A DNA stretch of 64,000 bases. It comes from Alphaproteobacteria bacterium. GTDB taxonomy: Bacteria; Pseudomonadota; Alphaproteobacteria; Puniceispirillales; Puniceispirillaceae. Under the pieces are notes generated by a model, which did no database searches, had not been told where the DNA came from, and saw nothing but the letters and a program-made list of their open reading frames with translations. Below are positions 7,592 through 18,280 of the stretch, piece by piece (the first letter of the stretch is position 1; every line of letters starts with the position of its first letter). The translations under genes and the position numbers were made by a program. The DNA is taken from NCBI GenBank assembly GCA_016780775.1, contig JADHLI010000003.1, positions 1 through 64,000 on the forward strand, in the 5' to 3' direction.

Positions 7592-10291
7592 TTATTCTAT
7601 TAGAGTAAGTAAGTTTTGCTTGGCTGTATTTGCTTGCAAAATAATGTTTTGAGAACTTTGCATGATTATCTGAGCAATTGCCAACTGGGTTGTTTCAACT
7701 GCAAAGTCACTATCAATTATACGCCCTCTTGAGATTTTTGCTGTTTCCAGATTTTTACTTATCAACTCTAAACTTTTTCGAAGTCTATTTTCACTCGCGC
7801 CCGCATATGCCTGAAACGAATTAATTTGCTCTAATGCTTTGTTTGTAACTAAGACAGCCTGCTGAGCGCCCCTAGATGTTGATATATCTACATCACTAAG
7901 TCGGGGTGAGTTATCAACGACATTATCTACTATATCAATGGTAATATTGTTTTTAAAATTTTTGTCCTCAGCTCTGTACTCTATTATAAAATTATAACTT
8001 CGTTTACGCTCAAAATCGGCATTTTCGTTTAAATATATTGTCCCTGCATGATTAATCCTAAGATGCTTTGAGTCGTCTCCTTTTAAAGCGAAGTCTCCCC
8101 CAGGATAGCTCTCCATAAACGAACGTAGCTGCATACTTGTTAAATCAGGGTCATCCAAAATTGAAAATGACAATATCTTCGCTTCTGTCGCTTGAAATTT
8201 ATTGGAGGCCCGAGAAGTAAAAGTTTCTAAAACTGTTCCATTATCCTCTCTAAATAGACTGGTTGGGGCGTTGTGTGTTGAAGGCGCTAGATTTGAAGCA
8301 TCGTTCTTACAAGGCAGTGAAGGTCTGCCGGTGATTGAAAAATTAGCCGATGTTGTTACAGAATTTGCGCCAACAGAGTATGTTATGGCTGCAGTGTAAG
8401 TACCAGATACAGCGTTATTATTAATAATTAGCTTATTATTTTCTATCGATAGATGGTTCGAGTTGCCACCAGTTGGCGTTGTAATGTTTGCAATGGATAA
8501 AATGCCAATAGGAGCAAAGCCTGAAATCTGATTGATCATAGAAAATTGAGTTACAGGATTTTGAAGGATTGGGATTTCTAAATCCTCGTTACCGAGTGTA
8601 ATGTTTTGAAAAGACGTTTTTGACTTACTCGGCATGGTATCTGATGTGGAAATTGTTACTGAAGGACCATTTCCAGGGTCAGCGAAGAGTTGTAAATCAT
8701 ATATAAATTCTTCGCCTCCTGATGAGTAAACTAACTCGGCAAAATAGTCACCAAAAGGTATGGCGTCTGACAAGGTTGGACCGCCTAATGTAAGTATATT
8801 TCCTGATTCAATTGTAATATTATGAATTAGTGGATCAAATACATTAGGACCATTGTAAGATATATTTCGAATGCTAAAACTTCCACTACTTCCAAAATTA
8901 GATGAAAAATTTTGGAAGAAAGAACCAAAAGTTAAACTGCCATTATCAAGGTCGATAGTTGTCATTTGGGGGTCAAAAACCCCAGGAGTATTTTCCTTTG
9001 TAACGATAGCGTTTAAATCTAAATTTGAACCTGTAACAATTTCTTCTGTTGATACATCGTGTGTGCCAAGGCTGCTAAGTGGGACCGAACTTTGAATTGC
9101 CAAGGTTATTTCTTCAAGAAAGCTATCTCCATTTGGTAAAGAGTATTTTAGAGCAAAATCATAAATATTATTTTGGTCGAGGTCTTGTGGAGAGCTATAA
9201 TTTAAATTTCCAATAACTTTCCCCTCGGAATTTATTGTAAAATTACTTGCATCATCTCCGACAAGGGAAATTGTTCCTCCAGAATTTGTATTCATAAAAT
9301 TTTTTAAGGCAGAACTCAAAATTGAATTATTTGATCCAGATGGAAAATCTATTGCTTGTATGGCTTCATTTTGAGCTTCTTGACTTGTAAGTTGTGAAGA
9401 TGCTGTTTTGATTTCTAAAATTTTTGGCAAAACCTCCTCAACTCTTAATCTCAATAGCTCGGTGATAACAGCGCCAGATGGGGCCTCATAAGAAACATTT
9501 ATTTTATATTTATTTTGATTTTCAGCATTTTTTGTATAAGCCATCGCCTCATTTGAAACTAAGTTTCCATTTTCTGAATTTAGAGAAAATAAGCTAGCAT
9601 CGGGTCCGTTAAGGCTAAATTTTCCATTAGGTAAAGAAGAAACAAAAGTTTGAAAGTCAATACTCATAGTTGATGTGTTAAGGCTAATTTTCTCTGTTTC
9701 ATAAATGGAGATTCTTGTCATATTTTGAATATTAAATGAAGGCTCTACATTTAAGAATTCACTGTTTAAAGTGGAAATCTGCACACCACCTAAGTTATCT
9801 GAAGATAATCTTTCAAAATTCAAAAGCATGTTTTCTGAATTGAGGTTTCCTGTCCTCAGGGATTCATAAAATGTTCCATCTAGTATGTTTTTTTCGTTAA
9901 AGGTTGTGTGGCTAGCATACTGGTCAATTTGGTTTAGCAACGCAAATGCTTCATGTTGGCTATTATTTCGGTCTTCTTCTGTGTAAACGCCATTATGATT
10001 TTGAATAGCCAACTCACGTAGGCGAATTATCATATCAGAAATTTGTGAGGCGGAATTTTGGGCAATTTGAGATAGTGAAATCCCATCTGCGGCATTTTTT
10101 GCAGATGAGTTTAATCCTTTCATAGTTGAGAGTATTTTGTTTGATACTGCAAGCCCAACTGCATCATCAGCAGAACTGTTTACCCGGCTTCCACTTGACA
10201 AGTTTAACATTGAGTTTCGCTGTACTGTCTCAGCACGACCCGAATGATATTGCCCATAGTTTGATGCGATATTAGTATTTACAGATAACAT
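7592..10291 (-). CDS. Giant flagellin with cadherin-like repeats in the variable region
   Basis: 899 residues against 270-500 in ordinary flagellins. Residues 1-170 are the flagellin N-terminal D0/D1 region (MLSVNTNIAS..., LSSGSRVNSSADDAVGLAVS). Residues 810-899 are the C-terminal D1/D0 helices (ALEQINSFQAYAGASENRL, then TQLAIAQIIMQSSQNIILQA). The roughly 640 residues between form about five diverged beta repeats of about 100 residues. Three are clearly cadherin-like (about 198-288, 305-402 and 703-788), with the pattern G.(F/I)(S/A)L.G.D.S..(F/L).IN..G.(V/L/I) and a following Y...(V/L/I).Y. Two more (about 440-538 and 555-655) are weaker. The N- and C-terminal regions should polymerise as a filament, with the repeats displayed outward. 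No other flagellar gene is in the window. The start is ATG with no strong ribosome site. Confidence 0.9.
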   Translation of the reverse strand: MLSVNTNIASNYGQYHSGRAETVQRNSMLNLSSGSRVNSSADDAVGLAVSNKILSTMKGLNSSAKNAADGISLSQIAQNSASQISDMIIRLRELAIQNHNGVYTEEDRNNSQHEAFALLNQIDQYASHTTFNEKNILDGTFYESLRTGNLNSENMLLNFERLSSDNLGGVQISTLNSEFLNVEPSFNIQNMTRISIYETEKISLNTSTMSIDFQTFVSSLPNGKFSLNGPDASLFSLNSENGNLVSNEAMAYTKNAENQNKYKINVSYEAPSGAVITELLRLRVEEVLPKILEIKTASSQLTSQEAQNEAIQAIDFPSGSNNSILSSALKNFMNTNSGGTISLVGDDASNFTINSEGKVIGNLNYSSPQDLDQNNIYDFALKYSLPNGDSFLEEITLAIQSSVPLSSLGTHDVSTEEIVTGSNLDLNAIVTKENTPGVFDPQMTTIDLDNGSLTFGSFFQNFSSNFGSSGSFSIRNISYNGPNVFDPLIHNITIESGNILTLGGPTLSDAIPFGDYFAELVYSSGGEEFIYDLQLFADPGNGPSVTISTSDTMPSKSKTSFQNITLGNEDLEIPILQNPVTQFSMINQISGFAPIGILSIANITTPTGGNSNHLSIENNKLIINNNAVSGTYTAAITYSVGANSVTTSANFSITGRPSLPCKNDASNLAPSTHNAPTSLFREDNGTVLETFTSRASNKFQATEAKILSFSILDDPDLTSMQLRSFMESYPGGDFALKGDDSKHLRINHAGTIYLNENADFERKRSYNFIIEYRAEDKNFKNNITIDIVDNVVDNSPRLSDVDISTSRGAQQAVLVTNKALEQINSFQAYAGASENRLRKSLELISKNLETAKISRGRIIDSDFAVETTQLAIAQIIMQSSQNIILQANTAKQNLLTLIE

Positions 10292-10377
10292 CGATTAAAG
10301 CCCAAGTTTGTAATCTCTTGAACTCTAAGAACGGCAATCACAAATTTAAATTAAAAAAAAACTATTAAAAACAGCAA

Positions 10378-10423
10378 AATACATGGCATTAGATTTGCTA
10401 TTGCAAATCTAATGCCATGTATT
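10378..10423 (-). terminator. Perfect 21-bp hairpin, Rho-independent terminator of the giant adhesin gene
   Basis: The two arms, 10378-10398 and 10403-10423, are perfect reverse complements of 21 bases around a 4-base loop (TATT). Reading on the minus strand, the hairpin lies 57 bases after the adhesin stop and is followed at once by a T-rich run (TTTTGCTGTTTTT, then TTTTTTTTT). That is the expected shape of an intrinsic terminator separating the adhesin from the downstream flagellin gene. The stem is unusually long and perfect. Confidence 0.8.
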
Positions 10424-10480
10424 GGTTCTCACTTTACTAGTTGAAAGGCCCAGTTAAATTGTAATTAAAGCATCTGTTTT

Positions 10481-13400
10481 TTAGAACGTGGTCTTATAGT
10501 TCAAAGAATAAGTCTTTGTCTTTGATATATTTTCATAGCTCAAATTTAAGTCCTGATTGTAATGGTAGGAAGGATGATGGTTTCCTAAGGATAGGGCAAA
10601 TCCATTTCCACAACTTCGCTTGGCATCCCCTTTATATTTCTCGCAGAAATATTTTGGAGTGACTTTCATCAGGTTAAACCCAGACGGCCTAATTAGGTTT
10701 TGCTTGTCACCTATTAGAAATTTAAATTCTGGAGCGAAAGATAACGAATTATATTCATCAGTTCCAAAGTCTACATGTTGTCTTTGGGTGACGTTACCAC
10801 TTTTAACGTCGAAATACGCATTCTTAAATGCCGACTTTCCAACGGTGTAGCTAAAAGTTGGTCTAATTTCGTTATTCTCAAATTTGTAAACCCCTTGAAT
10901 AGATGCTGAGATGGAAGTTGAATTCCGGTCATACTCTCCATTAACGGACTTGCTATTTAAAACACCAGTTATTTCGTTAGTTTCGAGCGTTTTTGCGCCC
11001 AGCAGGTCTACGATGAGGCCCTCAGTCACTTTGTATGAGGCGTAGGTACCAACAGACGCAGACCTGGAAGAGATTGACCCATCTATTACGCCTTTCAGTG
11101 AGGTGTCACCGTACCCAAATCCCAACAAATAGCCAATGGTCGCTCTATCGCCAAATTTGTGGTTAAAATTTAATGCCGTTGATACTGTTGTATTTGTTGT
11201 TCCACTTGCATTTTTTGAATGTGACAAAGAGGTTTCCCAGGAGGTGCTTCTAGTCCCTGTGCTATTTAAGTCATCTATTGCAAATAGGGCATCAAAATTT
11301 CCACCTTTGTCATCCCAATCAGCTCTAAGGTTTTTGAAACCAATCACAGGATCGTTCTGACCACTCTTCCCGTTAAATAGAGCTGTTCTGTTGCGTAAAA
11401 ATAGTCTGCTCATGAATTGTGTTTCAGCTCGTAAAACACTATTTGTTCCTGACAGCAGCGAGCTTTTAATAGACCCAATTTCTGCCGTAGATAGAGCTTG
11501 TGAAGTTTCATTTATTGTTACAATACCAATGGCTTTGACAACCGAAGCATTGGTTGCATTATCGATTATAACTGCAAAGCGCTCAGTCCCCTCAAAATCA
11601 TCATCTGTAATTAACGCTACTTGAACATCTTTAGTGACTTCCCCTTGTGCAAATGATATTGACCCAGCTGTTGCAGTATAATCTTGACCTGCGGTAGCCT
11701 CACCATCCTGTGCGGTATAATTTACTATTACATTCCCAGGTGAAGGGTATGAAAGTGTGATTGCAACGTTGACTGTAGGGTCTGCTTCGCTAACACTTAC
11801 ATCACTTATTGTAACCGTTGGGTCACCATCGTCGTCGAGAATTGTAATTGTATTGCTTGGGTCTGAAATTGTCGCACCTCCTGTTGCATTTGAAATTGCC
11901 AATTCAAAAGTTTCTGGGCCTTCGTTAGAAACATCGTCAACTACAGTAATGGTTAACGGCTGACTGGTTGTTCCCGCGGGGAAAGTCAAAGTTCCAGTGC
12001 CGCTAATGCTATAATCTGCGCCTGAAGCGGTTATGTTATTGGTTACATAATCTACTGTAACGTTATCTGTCGATGCATTAGATAAGTTTACGGTAATACC
12101 ATGCGTTCCAACACCTTCATTAGCAATTGTTAAGTTGTCACTAACGCTTATTGATAACTGGTCATCATCAGGAATTGTGATGACTGGAGCTGACGCCGGA
12201 GCAGACGCATTCGAGGCATTTGTTATGTCCAATGTAAACTGCTCAGTATTCTCGTTAATACTGTCGTTAAGTAAAGTTAAGTCAAATGTTGTTGCGCTTT
12301 GATTAGGGTTAAATGTAATTGTTCCAGTTTCATAAGCGAAATCAGAGCCTGAGACAGCGGTGCCACTCTTAGTTTCATAGTTTGCCGTAACAGTTCTTGA
12401 TGTAGGTGCGGTAAGACTAGCAGTAACGGAAATAGTCCCATCAGCTTCACTATTTGCTGTGAAATCACTGATTACAATCGTGGGTTGACTATCATCATCC
12501 TGGATAGTTAGCGTTCCAGCTGCTCTTGCAATTGTTGCATTTGTAGCACTTGTCAGGGAAACAGTTATAGTTTCGTTATCCTCATCTAAACTATCAGTGA
12601 GAATGCTGATTGGTATTTGTTTACTTTGTGTGTTAGGAGCAATATTTAGCGTTTGAACACCAGCAATAGCGGTGTAGTCAGCGCCGCCTATAGCAGTACC
12701 ATCTGTTACAGTATACTCTACTGTGATAGTTTTTGCGCTGGGGTTGCTTAATTGCAAAACCATGTTAGCTGTTGTTGTTGCCTCAGCTGTACTATTATCA
12801 ACAATTGTAATTGTTGGGTCAGATTCATCATCTGTTATTGTAACCTGGGCAGTTGTAATTGCTCCCAAAGTTGCGTTATCAGGATTGGATATAACAACAG
12901 AAAAAGTTTCCCCGATTTCGACATCACTATCGTCTGTAAGACTTATGGTTATATTGTCGCTAGAATTGCCAGCAGGAATATTTATTGTTCCGTTTGTAGC
13001 AGTGTAATCTTGTCCTGCAACAGCTGTTCCATCACTTGTTTGATATGAGACACTTGTTCCCAGATTTGAGGGACCACTTAGGCTTACAACAAGGTTAACT
13101 TGGCCACCATTTTCGGTCTGAGTATAAGTAGATTGAGCCAAGGAAATAGTTGGAGCCTGATCATCATCTGTAATTGTTACAGTACTTGAATTATCTGTGG
13201 CTGATATTGTTGCATTAACAGGAGAACTGAGGAGCACTTCAAAAGTTTCGTTCAATTCATCTCTATTATCTTGAATAATCACAAGAGGAATATCTTGAAT
13301 TAATGGATCGCCAGGTTGGAACGTCATCACTGTGAGACCAACCGGATTGTAATCATTGTTGGCGAGCGCTGTTCCGTCTTGTGTTTGATATTGAACCTGA

Positions 13401-16400
13401 ACAGTTTTTTCAGAGGCTTCGCTGAGTGAAACGCGTGAAGTTTGCACAGCGCCCACCTCGTTAATGGTTGGAACATCTGCAATAGAGATTACCGGGCCAT
13501 TGTCATCGTCTTGTATTGTTCCAATTGCGGTATCGTCACCCTGCTGAACGTCTTGATAACTTCCCAGAACAACCATAAAGGTTTCATTATCCTCATCAGT
13601 CGTATCGTTGGTGAGCGCTATTGAAATAGTTTTTGATAAGTCACCAGCTGAGAAGTTTAACGTTCCCGTGGCTGGTGTAAAATCTGTTGCCTCAGCAGTT
13701 CCACCAGCCATTGTGCTATAGGTTAGAGACAAGTCTTTTTCAGAAGCGTTGTCCAACGATACAGTGAAGGTTATTGACCCACTACTCTCTGAGGATGCAT
13801 TATCCGCGATTGCTACACTTGGTGGTAAGTCTTCATCCGTTATTTGGACTGTGCCCGTGCTTGTACCAATAACAGCGTTGACAGGGTTTGATAATTGAAC
13901 TGTGAAGTTTTCATTGTGCTCATCAGTAGTATCATTCGTAATTATTACATCAAACGTGGCACTTGTTTGTCCGGCTGCAATGGTTACATTATCGCTAACA
14001 CCGGTAAAGTCCGAACCTGCTAGTGCTGTCCCATTAGCTGTAGAATATGATACTGTCACGTTGTCATCAGATTGGAGGTTTTGCTGAACTGTCAAGGTAG
14101 CTGTTCCAGCTGCCTCACTAACAGTTGCTCCAGCAATTGAAATTTGGGGAAGACCCTCATCGTCAGTAATTGTTACAGTCGCAGTCCCCTGTCCAGCAGC
14201 TACTGTGGTATTTGTTGTATTATCAATGACAACTTCAAAGGTTTCATTTCCTTCAGATAAAGCATCATCAATGATGGGTACTGTAACTGTTTTATTTGTA
14301 TCGCCAGGGGCAAAACTGACAAATGAATCTACTGATTGGTAGTCGGCTGAGGATGCGCTGCCAGTTGACTGTGTTGCATAATCAACTCTAACAGTCTTTT
14401 CCGAGGCGCTTGATAAAGTTATCTGCAATGAGACAGGTAATGATGCTTCACTATTTGTTGAAACATCAGCAATAGAAACGGTTGGTTCCGCGTCATTATC
14501 TGTTATAGTTATTTCACCGATTGCATCTGCGATTGATGCATTTTGAGCACCAAAAAGCTGCAATTGTAAAGTTTCATTATCCTCGTCAATAGCGTCATCT
14601 AAAATACCAATATTGATTGTTTTTGTTTGTTCATTCGGTGCAAATGAAACTTGACCATTAGTTGCGGTATAATCACCAGCCTCTGTAGTATTGTCGATAG
14701 TTGAATAACTCACATCGACTACTTTTCCAGATGGCGCAGACAATGAAATTGTTAAAGTCGAATTTGCATTTGCTTCCGTTATTGTTCCATCTGTTATTGA
14801 AATTGTGGGGTCAACATCGGTATCCGTTATTTGAATTGTTGTTGAGGCGGCACTTCCCAAGGAGGCGTTTTGCGGATTAGATAAAATAATGTCAAAATTT
14901 TCTGTATATTCTGCGACATTATCGTCACTAATCAGAAAGTCATAGTCCTTCGAAAGTGGGTCTACATTAGCAGCAAAAGTGACTGTCGCGTTATCAAACT
15001 GCGTGAAGTCAAGAGGTGAAGATGCAGTTCCAGCAACTGCAGATAAATCGACGCTTACATCGAATGCTGATGCCTGGCTCAGGTGCACCGTAACCGTCCC
15101 GTTATCAGTACCCTCAGCGAAACTATGTGATTGAGACAAGGTCACTTCAGGAAAAGGCTCATCTTCGTTAATTGTAATTGTTGAGGAATTATCAGTTGCT
15201 GACAGAGTCGCATTAACAGCATTCGATAAAGCCACTTCAAAAGTTTCATTACCCTCATAAATACTATCGTTTGGTAGATTAATAGTAATAGTACCTGATG
15301 TCATCCCCGCAGGAATTGTTAAGGTCTGATTGTCAGCACTAAAGTCTCCTGGGGCTAATGCAGTTCCATTTACAGTGGTATAATCTACATCAATGTCCTG
15401 GCCAGAGGCTGGATTTACAGACACGGTTAGTGCAACAGAACCAGCACCTTCATTAACTGATGTATCCGCAATACTGACAATGGGTGGGTTTGTAGATGCA
15501 CTATCGCTGATATTCACCGTGCCCACCATTCGGCTACCTGCTTGCGCATTTTGTGGGTTTGTTAGGGTTACACTTAATTGTTCAGTTGCTTCATCTAAAC
15601 TATCGGTAAGGATGGTAATAGGGATTGAAGTCGAATTGTCGCCTGCCGCTATACTCACAGAGCCATTGGTCGCTGTGTAGTCATCACCCGCTATCGCTGT
15701 CCCGTCAGATGTAGAAAATGTTACTGATGTTACTTTCTCTGATGTGGCTGACAGTGAAATGGTTACATTTACAGTCGCGTTATCTTCACTGCCTGCAGTG
15801 GTTGTTGCGATATTAATAAACGGGTCATCATCATTATCAACGATGCCAACAATTGTTGAGCTATTGGCACCAGTTCCAGAATTATTGTCAGAGTTGGCGA
15901 CTGTTACAGTGAAAGTTTCTAAGTCGGGCTCGGAGATGCTATCATCAACTATTGGCACATTGATTGTCGTACTAGTCTGACCAGCTACGATAGAATAAGG
16001 AGCATTAGTGAATGACGTATAATCATTTCCTGCGTTTGCAGGATTTATAGAGGATGTGCTTGTAGTAAGAGTAAAGTTTGTCGCAAATGCAGATTCTTGA
16101 CTTATATCAACGGTTAAAACCATCGAGCCGTTATCTTCTGCTGTATTAGGTGCACTCACACTCAGAATAGGAAGCGCGTCATCTTCAGTAATTGTTATCG
16201 TTGAAGAATTGTCAGTTACTGAAAGTGTTGCATTTACAGCATTTGATAGGGCTAGTTCGAAATCCTCATCGCCTTCATAAATATTATCACTTGGCAGAGA
16301 AATAGTTATAGTGCCTGAACTTTGTCCTGCAAGAATAGTCAGAGTATCGTTGTCTGCAACATAGTCTCCAACTGCTAATGCAGTTCCATTAATGGTACCA

Positions 16401-18280
16401 TAATCAACATTAATGTCTTGGCCAGAAACAGGCGTCACAGCTACTGTTAAAGCAACAGACCCGGCGCCCTCGTTTACTGAGGCATCAGCAATGCTCACTA
16501 CCGGGGGGGGTGTGGATGCACTATCACTAATGTTTACTGTGCCTGCTAAAGTACCTTGGAGTGCGTTTGTTCTGCTGGTTATGTTAATTTGGAAATTTTC
16601 TGTAGCTTCATCCAAATTGTCGGTTAAGAGGGTTACAGGAATTAAAGTTGAATTATCACCTGCGGGTATTTGCAATGTGCCGGACGCAGCCGTGTAGTCT
16701 TGGCCATCTACCGCAGTCCCGTCTACCATATCATAATTAAATGACACAACTTTCCCGGATGGTGCGGAGAGTGAAACTACAACATTCGCAGTTGTGTTGT
16801 CTTCACTTACTGCTGTAGTAGCAGCTATATTTAATGTGGGGTCACTGTCATCGTTAGTGATCAGCATGGTAGCTGATGCATTGGTACCAATGTCTGAATT
16901 ATTATCGCTGCTTGTTAAAGCAATTGTGTAATTCTCATTCTCTTCTGAAGTGTTGTCAGAAATTATAGTTACAAAAACTGTTTTTGATGTTTCGCCTGCA
17001 GAAAACGTTACATTATCTGATACTGCGACATAATCGGACCCAGCAATTGCTGTCCCGTTGCTGGTGGCATAGTTCACTGTTGTGTCTAATCCGGACGCAG
17101 TAGAAAGAGTTAGTGTGGCTGTTTGGTTGTCACTTGCTTCTGATGCTGAACTACTGGCTATAGAAACTGTAGGCTTTGGGTCATCGCTGATTATCGTTAC
17201 AAGCGAGCTATTATCTGAAATCGTTCCAAAACTTGGATTGCTAAGTAGTACCTGAAATTGCTCATCATTTTCATATAGGGTGTCATTATTGATAGGGATG
17301 CTTATCGTTTTTGAATTTTCGCCGGGCGCAAATGTGATGTTGTTAGTAAAATACGCATAATCAGTGTTTTCTAGAGCTGTTCCGCCCTGAGTACTGGCAG
17401 TGACGCTTACATTTTTTCCAGCAGGTGCGTTCAGGGAGACAACAACGTTTGCGACATCTTCCGATGCAATGGCATCAGCTATTGATATTTGTGGCGCAGG
17501 GTCGTCATCTTCAATAACAAGTACTGCTGTACTGTTGTCTAGGGAAGCGTTTATTGGATTTGAGAGACTTATTATAATAGTCTCATTGTCTTCACTTGAA
17601 CCATCATTAGCAATTGCAATGTCGAAGGTTTCGCTTGTCGAATTAGGAGCAAACTGAATTGTTTGAGAAACCGCTGTGTAGTCAGCGCCGGCGGTTGCAG
17701 ATGAATCTACTGTTGAAACATCAACTCCCACTGTTTTGCTTGATGGATTAGACAAGTAAACTTCAAAAGATACATTTCCTCCTGTGCAATTGGCTGATGA
17801 ACAATCCTCGGCTGATGAATTGTCAGCTACGTTTACAGATGGAGGCAAATCATCATCAGTGATGTAGAGTGTCGCCTGAGATTGGATAATTGTTGAGCCT
17901 GCAGATGGGTTGGAAAGAACAACCGTAACGGTCTCTAAATCTTCATCGATTTCATCCTGTAACACCTCTATCGCAACAGACTGAACAGTGGAGCCTCCAC
18001 TAGCGAAAGTTAGGGTGCCAGTATACGCTCCTGCTTGGTAATCGGCACCTTGAGCCGCAGTCCCAGCGGTAATTGTATAAGTTACCGTGACGTTGCCACT
18101 CGCAGGGGACGAGTCAAGCCAAACAGCAATGGTCTTATTTTCGTTAGTTTCATCTGCAGTTACGGTATCGGAAATAAAAATATTAGACGCATGAGCAGCG
18201 CTAGCAGTCATAGATAGGAAACCTGCTGCAATGAAAAACACAGCGATTATTTGTCTCAATATAAATTTAAGCGTGGTCAT
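10481..18280 (-). CDS. Giant Calx-beta repeat autotransporter-type outer-membrane adhesin
   Basis: About 2,599 residues. A signal peptide (MTTLKFILRQ...ASAAHASN) is followed by 20 tandem Calx-beta domains of about 95-115 residues. Each has a V..(T/S)..GTA..G.DY/F core, then F..G.....(I/V).I..D...E..E.F...L.NP.NA and ends in ITDDD-like acidic strings. Calx-beta modules bind calcium and are common in bacterial adhesins. After the last repeat come an amphipathic helical segment (TAEIGSIKSSLLSG...) and about 300 residues of alternating beta strands ending in a terminal phenylalanine (SLNYKTTF). This fits a type V autotransporter barrel rather than type I RTX secretion. The repeats are cysteine-poor: one CSSANC pair sits in the second repeat. 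The ATG at 18280 is preferred; a TTG at 18295 extends the frame by five residues. Confidence 0.85.
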   Translation of the reverse strand: MTTLKFILRQIIAVFFIAAGFLSMTASAAHASNIFISDTVTADETNENKTIAVWLDSSPASGNVTVTYTITAGTAAQGADYQAGAYTGTLTFASGGSTVQSVAIEVLQDEIDEDLETVTVVLSNPSAGSTIIQSQATLYITDDDLPPSVNVADNSSAEDCSSANCTGGNVSFEVYLSNPSSKTVGVDVSTVDSSATAGADYTAVSQTIQFAPNSTSETFDIAIANDGSSEDNETIIISLSNPINASLDNSTAVLVIEDDDPAPQISIADAIASEDVANVVVSLNAPAGKNVSVTASTQGGTALENTDYAYFTNNITFAPGENSKTISIPINNDTLYENDEQFQVLLSNPSFGTISDNSSLVTIISDDPKPTVSIASSSASEASDNQTATLTLSTASGLDTTVNYATSNGTAIAGSDYVAVSDNVTFSAGETSKTVFVTIISDNTSEENENYTIALTSSDNNSDIGTNASATMLITNDDSDPTLNIAATTAVSEDNTTANVVVSLSAPSGKVVSFNYDMVDGTAVDGQDYTAASGTLQIPAGDNSTLIPVTLLTDNLDEATENFQINITSRTNALQGTLAGTVNISDSASTPPPVVSIADASVNEGAGSVALTVAVTPVSGQDINVDYGTINGTALAVGDYVADNDTLTILAGQSSGTITISLPSDNIYEGDEDFELALSNAVNATLSVTDNSSTITITEDDALPILSVSAPNTAEDNGSMVLTVDISQESAFATNFTLTTSTSSINPANAGNDYTSFTNAPYSIVAGQTSTTINVPIVDDSISEPDLETFTVTVANSDNNSGTGANSSTIVGIVDNDDDPFINIATTTAGSEDNATVNVTISLSATSEKVTSVTFSTSDGTAIAGDDYTATNGSVSIAAGDNSTSIPITILTDSLDEATEQLSVTLTNPQNAQAGSRMVGTVNISDSASTNPPIVSIADTSVNEGAGSVALTVSVNPASGQDIDVDYTTVNGTALAPGDFSADNQTLTIPAGMTSGTITINLPNDSIYEGNETFEVALSNAVNATLSATDNSSTITINEDEPFPEVTLSQSHSFAEGTDNGTVTVHLSQASAFDVSVDLSAVAGTASSPLDFTQFDNATVTFAANVDPLSKDYDFLISDDNVAEYTENFDIILSNPQNASLGSAASTTIQITDTDVDPTISITDGTITEANANSTLTISLSAPSGKVVDVSYSTIDNTTEAGDYTATNGQVSFAPNEQTKTINIGILDDAIDEDNETLQLQLFGAQNASIADAIGEITITDNDAEPTVSIADVSTNSEASLPVSLQITLSSASEKTVRVDYATQSTGSASSADYQSVDSFVSFAPGDTNKTVTVPIIDDALSEGNETFEVVIDNTTNTTVAAGQGTATVTITDDEGLPQISIAGATVSEAAGTATLTVQQNLQSDDNVTVSYSTANGTALAGSDFTGVSDNVTIAAGQTSATFDVIITNDTTDEHNENFTVQLSNPVNAVIGTSTGTVQITDEDLPPSVAIADNASSESSGSITFTVSLDNASEKDLSLTYSTMAGGTAEATDFTPATGTLNFSAGDLSKTISIALTNDTTDEDNETFMVVLGSYQDVQQGDDTAIGTIQDDDNGPVISIADVPTINEVGAVQTSRVSLSEASEKTVQVQYQTQDGTALANNDYNPVGLTVMTFQPGDPLIQDIPLVIIQDNRDELNETFEVLLSSPVNATISATDNSSTVTITDDDQAPTISLAQSTYTQTENGGQVNLVVSLSGPSNLGTSVSYQTSDGTAVAGQDYTATNGTINIPAGNSSDNITISLTDDSDVEIGETFSVVISNPDNATLGAITTAQVTITDDESDPTITIVDNSTAEATTTANMVLQLSNPSAKTITVEYTVTDGTAIGGADYTAIAGVQTLNIAPNTQSKQIPISILTDSLDEDNETITVSLTSATNATIARAAGTLTIQDDDSQPTIVISDFTANSEADGTISVTASLTAPTSRTVTANYETKSGTAVSGSDFAYETGTITFNPNQSATTFDLTLLNDSINENTEQFTLDITNASNASAPASAPVITIPDDDQLSISVSDNLTIANEGVGTHGITVNLSNASTDNVTVDYVTNNITASGADYSISGTGTLTFPAGTTSQPLTITVVDDVSNEGPETFELAISNATGGATISDPSNTITILDDDGDPTVTISDVSVSEADPTVNVAITLSYPSPGNVIVNYTAQDGEATAGQDYTATAGSISFAQGEVTKDVQVALITDDDFEGTERFAVIIDNATNASVVKAIGIVTINETSQALSTAEIGSIKSSLLSGTNSVLRAETQFMSRLFLRNRTALFNGKSGQNDPVIGFKNLRADWDDKGGNFDALFAIDDLNSTGTRSTSWETSLSHSKNASGTTNTTVSTALNFNHKFGDRATIGYLLGFGYGDTSLKGVIDGSISSRSASVGTYASYKVTEGLIVDLLGAKTLETNEITGVLNSKSVNGEYDRNSTSISASIQGVYKFENNEIRPTFSYTVGKSAFKNAYFDVKSGNVTQRQHVDFGTDEYNSLSFAPEFKFLIGDKQNLIRPSGFNLMKVTPKYFCEKYKGDAKRSCGNGFALSLGNHHPSYHYNQDLNLSYENISKTKTYSLNYKTTF

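Noticed and set aside
10292-10377. Possible sigma-28 promoter of the flagellin gene (TAAT...GCCGTTCT)
   Set aside because: The -10-like element matches only its first half (GCCG) and the spacing is about one base short, so I cannot support it.
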